DNA of 64,000 nucleotides from Dactylosporangium roseum. GTDB taxonomy: Bacteria; Actinomycetota; Actinomycetes; Mycobacteriales; Micromonosporaceae. Both the position numbers and the translations under genes were made by a program. Shown here one piece after another: positions 59,589-64,000 of this stretch. The stretch lies in NCBI RefSeq assembly GCF_025264685.1, contig NZ_CP073721.1, positions 4,145,001 to 4,209,000 on the forward strand, read 5' to 3'. Position 1 is the stretch's first letter. Each line of letters opens with the position of its first letter. A model generated the notes under the pieces. It was not told the DNA's origin. It was given only the letters and a program-made list of their open reading frames with translations, and did not search any database.

Positions 59589-60686
59589 ATGTCCGATCAT
59601 CAGCCCGCGCCGCCGACGCGGTCGGGAGGGCCGCACAGCGGGACCGCCGCGGTCGCTGCCGTGGCGGACCACGGCGACGGCTCGGCGGCCGTCGGCACGA
59701 CCCGGCGACGGCGGCTGGCCCGCCTGATCGTCCTCGCCGCCGCCGTGGCGGGCCTCGCCGTGATCGGCCTGCGTGGACGCCTTCCGGCGCCGCGGGACGT
59801 CCTCGACGCGCTCACCGGCGCCGGCTACGGCTGGATCCTGCTCGCCGCGCTGCTGCAGGCCGCCTCGATCGGCGCCTTCGCGCACCAGCAGCGGCGCCTG
59901 CTGCACAGTCTGGGCGTGCACCTGCGGCGCGGCCGCGCGTTCGCGATCATTCTGGCCGGCACCGCGCTGTCCATCAGCCTGCCCGCGGGGCCGGCGCTCT
60001 CCACCGCGTTCACCATCCGGCAGTACGAGCGCGCCGGTGCCACGCGCGAGGTCGCCGCCGCCTCCGCGATCGTGTCCGGGCTGGCGTCCATCGGCGGGCT
60101 CGCCCTGCTGTACGTCGGCGGCGGCGTCGCGATCGTCGCCGGCAGCCCCACGGCGTTGCTGAACTGGCGACCCCTGGCCGTCGTCGTCGGGCTGGCCGCG
60201 CTCACCGCCGCGGTCGTGCTGGCCGGGCGCCGGTACTCCCGCAGGCCGCCGGCGGGCGGATCGGGCCGGTCCGGCGGCCGCGCTCGGCGATACATGCGGA
60301 CCGTGCTGACCTCGGCCCGGAAAGGGTGGCGGGCGGGTGCCGGCCTGCGCACCGTCGACTGGGCGGCGGCGCTCGCGTACGCCACCGTCAAATGGCTCGC
60401 GGACCTGCTGTGCCTGATCGCCGTCGCCCGCGGGCTCGACCTGCCGGTCGGCGTGGCGGCACTCGCCGGCATCTACCTCAGCGTGCAGATCGTCCGGCAG
60501 GTGCCGCTCACCCCCGGTGGCGTCGGCGTCGTCGAGACCGCCCTGGTCGCCGGGCTGACCGCCGCGGGCGCGACCGGGATCGGTGCGGCCGCCGCCGTCC
60601 TGCTCTACCGGCTGCTGTCCTGCTGGCTCATCATCCCGGTCGGCGGCCTCGCCGCGCTGATGCTCCGCCGCGACCCGCGCGCGTGA
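59589..60686 (+). CDS. YbhN/LPG-synthase-like integral membrane protein
   Basis: A 365-residue membrane protein. A polar N-terminus (MSDHQPAPPTRSGG) is followed by about seven helices; the conserved region HQQRRLLHSLGVHLRRGRAF and ALSISLPAGPALSTAFTIRQ is the UPF0104/LPG_synthase_TM signature, as is VKWLADLLCLIAVARGLDLP and QVPLTPGGVGVVETAL near the end. Some members transfer lysine to phospholipid; without the C-terminal catalytic domain this one is probably a flippase-like or unknown protein. ATG 59589. Confidence 0.85.
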   Translation: MSDHQPAPPTRSGGPHSGTAAVAAVADHGDGSAAVGTTRRRRLARLIVLAAAVAGLAVIGLRGRLPAPRDVLDALTGAGYGWILLAALLQAASIGAFAHQQRRLLHSLGVHLRRGRAFAIILAGTALSISLPAGPALSTAFTIRQYERAGATREVAAASAIVSGLASIGGLALLYVGGGVAIVAGSPTALLNWRPLAVVVGLAALTAAVVLAGRRYSRRPPAGGSGRSGGRARRYMRTVLTSARKGWRAGAGLRTVDWAAALAYATVKWLADLLCLIAVARGLDLPVGVAALAGIYLSVQIVRQVPLTPGGVGVVETALVAGLTAAGATGIGAAAAVLLYRLLSCWLIIPVGGLAALMLRRDPRA

Positions 60687-60706
60687 CGACGGGTGCCGCG
60701 CCGAGG

Positions 60707-62327
60707 TCAGCTCGCGGAGACCGGCCCGCCGGGCGCCGCGAGCCGGCCGTCGGCGAGGCGCAGCCAGCGCCGCACGCCGATCTCCGCCAGGAACCGGTCG
60801 TCGTGGCTGACCACCACGAACGCGCCCCGGTAGGCGTCGAGGGCCCGCTCCAACTGCGCGACGCTGGCCAGGTCGAGGTTGTTGGTGGGCTCGTCGAGCA
60901 GCAGCAGTCGCGGCGCGGGCTCGGCGCACAGCACGCACAGCAGCGTCGCCCGCAGCCGCTCCCCGCCGGACAGCGCGCCGACCGGCAGGTGCGCCCGCTC
61001 CGCCCGGAACAGGAACCGGGCCAGCTCGTGCATCACGTCCGACGCCGGCATCCGCGGCGCGAACGCCCGCAGGTTCTCCAGCGTGCTGCGGTCGAGGTCG
61101 AGCAGGTCCAGCCGCTGGGAGAGGTACGCAATCCGCCCGTCGGCCCGTGCCGTGCGACCCCCGTCGGGCTCGACCAGCCCGCCGAGGATCCGCAGCAGCG
61201 TCGACTTGCCGGTGCCGTTGGCGCCGGTGAGCGCGATCCGCTCCGGGCCGCGGATCGTCAGCGTCACGCCGTCGCCCGCGAACAGGTCGCGCACCCGCAG
61301 CCGCTCGCCGTCGAAGACGGTGCGGCCCGCCGGTACGGTCGTGTCCGGCAGCGACAACGCGAGGGTGTCGTCCACGCGCAGCGCCCGGTCCGCCTCGTCG
61401 ACCCGCGCCCGCGCCGCCTCGAGGCGCTGCGAGTGCAGGTCGTTCGCCCGGCCGGCGGACTCCTGCGCGCGGCGCTTCAGCCCGCCCTGGACGATCCGCG
61501 GGATGTCGGCGTTGGTCCGCGCCCCGGTGCTCGCCCGGCGCGCGGCCCGCTCCCGGGCCTGCCGCAGCTCCCGCTGCTCCCGCTTGAGATCCTGCTCGGC
61601 ACCGCGTAGCTGACGCTCCGCGACGTCCCGCGCGGCACGTTTGGCGGCCTCGTACTCGGCGAAGTTGCCGCCGAACGTGCGGACCTGACCGTGGTCGAGC
61701 TCGGCGATGCGGTCCGTCCGGTCCAGCAGCGCCCGGTCGTGACTGACCAGCAGCAGGCACCCCGACCAGTCGTCGAGCACGGCGAGGAGCCGCCGGCGGG
61801 CGGCGCGGTCCAGGTTGTTCGTGGGCTCGTCGAGCAGCAGCACCGACGGCGCCTTCAGGAGCTGCGCCGCCAGGCCGAGGGAGACGATCTGGCCGCCGCT
61901 GAGCGTGCCCAGCCGCCGGTCCAGCGTGACGTCGCCGAGGCCGAGCCGGCTCAGCTCGGCGCGGGCGCGTTCCTCGATGTCCCAGTCGGTGCCGATGACG
62001 GTGAAGTGCGCCTCGCTCGCGTCGCCGGACTCGATGGCGGCCAGCGCGCGCACGACCGGTGCGATCTCCAGCACGTCGGCGACGGTGAGATCGCCGGACA
62101 GCGGCAGTGTCTGCGGCAGGTAGCCGAGCACGCCGTCGACGGTGACCGAGCCGCCGGTCGGCCGGTGCTCGCCCGCGACCAGCTTGAGCAGCGTGCTCTT
62201 ACCCGCCCCGTTGGGCGCGACGAGGCCGGTGCCGGCGGTGAACGTGAGGTCGTCGAAGACGGGGGTGCCGTCCGGCCAGGAAAAGGACAGACCGGTGCAG
62301 ACGCACGATCAACTGCCCGTCGAGCAT
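60707..62327 (-). pseudogene. ABC-F ATPase gene with a frameshifted N-terminus
   Basis: The main frame (60707 to about 62300) encodes a two-ATPase ABC-F protein. NBD1 has VAPNGAGKST, LSGGQIVSLG and LLLDEPTNNLD. The inter-domain linker is Arg/Glu-rich. NBD2 has LTGANGTGKSTLL, LSGGERLRATLL and LLLDEPTNNLD. The likely start ATG at 62327 (MLDGQLIVRL) is out of frame with LSFSWPDGTPVF, which follows. In frame, TGA lies just upstream of that and no ATG/GTG/TTG occurs before NBD1 Walker A. An insertion or deletion near 62295-62305 fits. It is either a disabled gene or a sequence error. ABC-F proteins of this type protect ribosomes from antibiotics. Confidence 0.75.
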
Positions 62328-62377
62328 ATCAGCCCGCGTCGACCGGCCACCCGAGCCGCTTGATACTGGTCGGTAAC

Positions 62378-62674
62378 ATGTTGGCCGTGACCGTCTACGT
62401 CCTCGCCCAGATCAGCATCCACGACCGCCGGCGCTACGACCGGTACGCCGCGCGGTTCATGCCCGTCCTCACGCGGTATCAGGGGCGGCTGCTCGCCGCC
62501 GACGAGGCGCCCGTCACCGTCGAGGGCTCGTGGCCGTACGACAAGGTCGTGCTGATGGCGTTCGAGGACCGCGCCGCGTTCGAGCGATGGGCGAACTCCC
62601 CGGAGTACCGGGAGATCTCCGAGGACCGGCTCGCCGCGACCGACGGCGTCGTGCTCACTGTGCAGGGCTTCTGA
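62378..62674 (+). CDS. DUF1330 family protein
   Basis: A 98-residue dimeric alpha+beta-barrel protein. YVLAQISIHDRRRYDRYAAR, FMPVLTRYQGRLLAADEAPV and KVVLMAFEDRAAFERWANSP are the DUF1330 blocks. Its function is undefined. ATG 62378 or GTG 62387 (MTVYVLAQ), the latter being the more typical start. GATACT at 62362-62367 is a possible -10 for a leaderless mRNA. It diverges from the ABC-F gene by about 50 bp. Confidence 0.85.
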   Translation: MLAVTVYVLAQISIHDRRRYDRYAARFMPVLTRYQGRLLAADEAPVTVEGSWPYDKVVLMAFEDRAAFERWANSPEYREISEDRLAATDGVVLTVQGF

Positions 62675-62790
62675 TCGTGGAGTCGCCCGGCCCGGAGCGC
62701 ACCGTTCCATCGACGCATACCCTCCCGCGCCACGGGCGACGGCACCTCCGGTGTGATGGACACGTGCGGCGCCGGCACTAGGCTCCCGGC

Positions 62791-64000
62791 ATGGCGGATG
62801 GCGGGCCCGGCGCGGCGGACCGGGTGGCACCTGTGGTGCGCGAGATCCTGGCGGTGACCCCGGCGGGATGCTCCTGGCTGCAACCGGTCCGCGACGGCGG
62901 CGGCCGGGTGGTGGACTTCCGCGTCGAGGCGGTCAGCGGCCAGGTCAGCGACATCCACGGGCGGGGCGTCGAGCGGGTCGGGGCGCTCGTCGGCGAGCTG
63001 TATCCGACGCTGATCGGCGGTCCGCTGTGGCAGGCGTACCACGACGTGCTGGCCACCGGTACCCCGCGCCGGTTGCCCGCGTACCGGTACCGCGAGAGCA
63101 GTGCCGGTGTCGTGGCCGAGTCGACGTTCGAGGTCAGTGTCCACCGGGTCCTCGGCGGTGTGCTGGCGTGCTGGGAGCGGCTCGACGAGGAGCAGCGGCG
63201 ACTGGAGCGTACCGAGCATCTCGGCCGCCTGGGCTGGTCCGAATACGACCTCACGACCGGGCGGATCGACTGGTCCCCGGGCATGTACCGCATCTTCGAG
63301 CGGGATCCCGCCCTCGGCCCGATGTCCCGCACGGAGCTGACCGCCGCCGTCATCCCCGACGACCGGGCACTGCCGGAGACCGCCTGGCAGACCCTCGACA
63401 GCGGCGCCACGTCCGACGTGACGGTGCGGTTCCGGGCCGGCGCCGGCGTGAAGTACCTGCGGGTCATCTCCGACGTCGCACGCGACGCCGACGGCGTGTC
63501 GCTGAAGATCTACTCCGTCGTGCAGGACGTCACCGCCCGGGAGGACTCGCGGACCGCGATCCAGCGGCTCCGCGACCTGCTGCACACCCGCGAGACGACG
63601 GCGCTGGCCGAGCACCGGCTCGCCGGCCAGCTACAGAACATGATCCAGCCGGTGCCCCGGGAGCCGTTCCCGCTCGCCGGCCTCCAGGCGACCGTCAGCT
63701 ATGTGCCGGCGGAGCGTGCCGTGCAGGTCGGCGGCGACTGGTACCACGCGCAGACGCTCCCCGACGGCCACGTCGCCCTCGGTGTCGGCGACGTGGCCGG
63801 CCACGGCCTCGAAGCCGCGAGCGGCATGGCCCACCTGCGGTTCGCGCTCGTCGCCTGGCTGTCGATCGGCATCCGCGACCCCGGTGTCCTGCTCGGCCAC
63901 ATGAACCGCCTCAGCGCGCAACTGTGCCTCACCGGAACCGCCGTGGTCGCGCTCTTCGACCCGGCGGCGCGCACCCTGTGCTGGGCGCGCGCCGGGCACA
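62791..64000 (+). CDS. PP2C/SpoIIE-type serine phosphatase with PAS-like region, truncated by the window end
   Basis: From ATG 62791 the frame stays open to the last base; 403 residues are visible. Residues about 15-130 form one PAS-like segment, and 140-260 a second with GWSEYDLTTGRIDWSPGMYR and the PAC-like LKIYSVVQDVTARED. The RsbU/SpoIIE phosphatase starts near 290: VSYVPAERAVQVGGDWYHAQ (VGGDWYD-like) and LGVGDVAGHGLEAASGMAHL (GDVxGHG, metal Asp). Such proteins dephosphorylate STAS antagonists in sigma-factor partner switching. The STAS protein at 19443 is a possible target type, not a proven one. Confidence 0.88.
   Translation, partial: MADGGPGAADRVAPVVREILAVTPAGCSWLQPVRDGGGRVVDFRVEAVSGQVSDIHGRGVERVGALVGELYPTLIGGPLWQAYHDVLATGTPRRLPAYRYRESSAGVVAESTFEVSVHRVLGGVLACWERLDEEQRRLERTEHLGRLGWSEYDLTTGRIDWSPGMYRIFERDPALGPMSRTELTAAVIPDDRALPETAWQTLDSGATSDVTVRFRAGAGVKYLRVISDVARDADGVSLKIYSVVQDVTAREDSRTAIQRLRDLLHTRETTALAEHRLAGQLQNMIQPVPREPFPLAGLQATVSYVPAERAVQVGGDWYHAQTLPDGHVALGVGDVAGHGLEAASGMAHLRFALVAWLSIGIRDPGVLLGHMNRLSAQLCLTGTAVVALFDPAARTLCWARAGH

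Noticed and set aside
1..64000. CRISPR arrays, tRNA or rRNA genes, intact insertion sequences
   Set aside because: No regularly spaced repeats, no cloverleaf or rRNA sequence and no transposase frame were seen on reading both strands.

Overview
The window is very GC-rich DNA (third codon positions almost all G or C) from a filamentous actinomycete. The gene repertoire looks most like Micromonosporaceae (Actinoplanes or Micromonospora relatives): many GTG starts, GTGA start/stop overlaps, leaderless genes, a fused CydDC, a stand-alone QcrB paralogue and paired CrcB channels. The family assignment is inference; no rRNA or tRNA gene is present to anchor it.

Layout. 1-9900: secreted GH25 lysozyme and amidase, a methyltransferase, a molybdate operon (Mop-domain regulator, modA, modB, modC) with GTGA or near-contiguous junctions, two GNAT acetyltransferases, and a 15-codon leader ORF with competing RNA stems before the second one. 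9900-20100: MuiA-like protein, orphan QcrB, DivIVA-like coiled coil, oxidoreductase, methyltransferase, K+ channel, MgtC, two CrcB fluoride channels, and a STAS protein. 20100-27500: cytochrome bd oxidase genes cydA-cydB-cydDC, divergent from a BlaI-type repressor and an M56 protease. Two BlaI-like boxes sit between them. 27500-33900: GH5 enzyme, egghead-like GT2, FabV, and a zinc/cobalt-type CDF exporter with a palindromic AT-rich promoter.

34000-38230 holds a compact minus-strand operon: PaaK/CapK-like adenylating enzyme, DUF4188-like protein, large GNAT, nitroreductase-like protein and probably a 38-residue membrane peptide. A duplicated 24-bp element immediately precedes it. I consider this the best candidate for an uncharacterised system. 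38200-50300 is a mosaic of short transcription units: lipoprotein, TDT and TSUP transporters, YtrA-type GntR, hemerythrin, HIT-like protein, AlaRS-like protein, M23 peptidase, ASCH, acyl-CoA-binding protein, TetR and Crp/Fnr. 50500-64000 carries DinB, a ferritin-like protein, an MFS transporter, a SanA-like protein, KatG, a YbhN-like membrane protein, an ABC-F gene, DUF1330, and the start of a SpoIIE-type phosphatase that runs off the end.

Two themes recur. One is oxidative or respiratory stress: cytochrome bd, KatG, Crp/Fnr, hemerythrin, the ferritin-like protein and the nitroreductase-like protein. The other is gene decay: recognisable tails or deleted copies of MaoC, YidD, RibD_C, nitroreductase and FurA, plus a frameshifted ABC-F gene. 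Two copies of a 50-nt palindrome with matching spacing but oppositely oriented loops also stand out. All functional calls rest on motif recognition by eye, without database searches.
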